Below the pieces are notes generated by a model. It did not search any database and had not been told where the DNA came from. It worked only from the letters and a program-made list of their open reading frames with translations. A stretch of 64,000 nucleotides of DNA from Neoceratodus forsteri (lineage: Eukaryota; Chordata; Ceratodontiformes; Ceratodontidae): the NCBI GenBank assembly GCA_016271365.2, contig CM028136.1:467540001-467604000 (forward strand). Reading direction: 5' to 3'. Numbering within the stretch: position 1 is the first letter of the stretch; each line of letters opens with the position of its first letter. Shown here in pieces: positions 63,421 through 64,000 of the stretch. The position numbers and the translations under genes are program-made.

Positions 63421-64000
63421 GGAATGGATGTGGACACAGTCAGAGATCTCACTCTCAGTCAGAAATTGCTCTCTCTCTCTTGGGTCATGTGATGGTGGTC
63501 TGATGAGCGATAGTACTCTCCCGTGGCTGTATCCCTCTCCCAATTAAAACCACTGCTACTCACTGAATTTATACAATTAAATGATTTAAAAACAACCTGC
63601 AACCCTTGGAGAAGCATTCCGGAATTTGACCTGCACACAGAAATGGAGGTCTATATGAAAAAGGTGCCTCCATGGCATTCTCCTCCCCGACACTGGAGAA
63701 AGACAAGGCCACGAAGCGCCCTAAATCACAGCCTGCAGGCTCCATGAAAAATCTTTCCACCACAACTGCTCTCACAGAAGAGAGATTTCTGAAGATTATG
63801 CACCCTATGCAAGAGCAGATCACCAGCATCTCAGAAGACCTCCACCAAATTAGATCCTCTGCAGACTCCCTCACCATGTGGGTGGGGGATTCAGAAGCCA
63901 GGCTGATCTCACTAGAGGAAAAAGCAGGACAAAGCTGTGCTGGACCTCATGACTGCTAGTCGCTGGATTAAAAACTTGAGGAGAAACTTGAAGATTTGGG
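63421..64000 (+). pseudogene. L1 ORF1 N-terminus (runs off the window)
   Basis: After about 250 bp of non-coding sequence, an open frame begins at M-A-F-S-S-P-T-L-E-K-D-K-A (63672). It carries a basic head, then a heptad-like coiled coil: E-R-F-L-K-I-M-H-P-M-Q-E-Q-I-T-S-I, then S-E-A-R-L-I-S-L-E-E-K. This resembles L1/Tx1 ORF1. The frame breaks at about 63957; the expected E-E-K-L-E-D-L continuation is readable in the same frame after the stop. The rest lies outside the window. Confidence 0.6.

Overview
This 64-kb window looks like a gene-poor stretch of a large, repeat-rich vertebrate genome. I recognise no host gene, rRNA, genuine tRNA, CRISPR array or prokaryotic operon. Almost every protein-like segment is a piece of a retrotransposon: Tx1/L1-like LINEs, CR1, L2, an I/Jockey-group (Vingi/Ingi-like) LINE type and a Penelope-like element (PLE). 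Tails and target-site duplications are eukaryotic. The mix of CR1, L2, Tx1/L1-like and PLE elements, with tRNA-headed SINEs, fits an amphibian or reptile. A caecilian amphibian is my best guess, by inference only. Clade names were assigned by eye.

Layout. (1) 150-12040: minus-strand LINE-A is split by a plus-strand CR1 (CR1-1), which is itself split by an 8.5-kb minus-strand LINE-B (2158-10620). LINE-B carries a SINE, and another SINE sits in LINE-A. (2) 12041-19462: plus-strand L1-Y is split by a SINE plus CR1-2, then by a 2.1-kb non-coding element bounded by microsatellites, then by another SINE in its 3' UTR. (3) 19735-22440: minus-strand L1-Z. (4) 23209-28150: near full-length minus-strand CR1-3 with esterase ORF1, carrying a SINE. 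(5) 28160-31985: a foldback element, an L2/Rex-like fragment and an unidentified coding-like stretch. (6) 32050-58990: one minus-strand L1 (L1-X) opened out to 27 kb by nested insertions: a hAT-type MITE; CR1-4, which holds a hammerhead-ribozyme repeat array and CR1-5; a PLE inverted pair holding two L2s, a SINE and a foldback MITE; and CR1-6. (7) 58991-64000: plus-strand LINE-C with a 1-kb DNA transposon in it, a SINE, an L1 fragment and the start of an L1 ORF1.

The standout is the array at 34465-36902. It is built of ~372-bp units, four of which carry a complete type I hammerhead ribozyme on the same relative strand (core CUGAUGA, 4-bp stem II, GAAAC, very short stem III, GUC cleavage site, long stem I). 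The array is bounded by an exact 13-bp target-site duplication and is arranged head-to-head. This is the architecture expected of a retrozyme, a non-autonomous retroelement moving through ribozyme-processed circular RNA. It lies 9 kb from a PLE, the class of element proposed to mobilise animal retrozymes. Each unit also carries an octamer plus SPH-like pair resembling the distal element of snRNA promoters, as known for the hammerhead-bearing satellite of newts.
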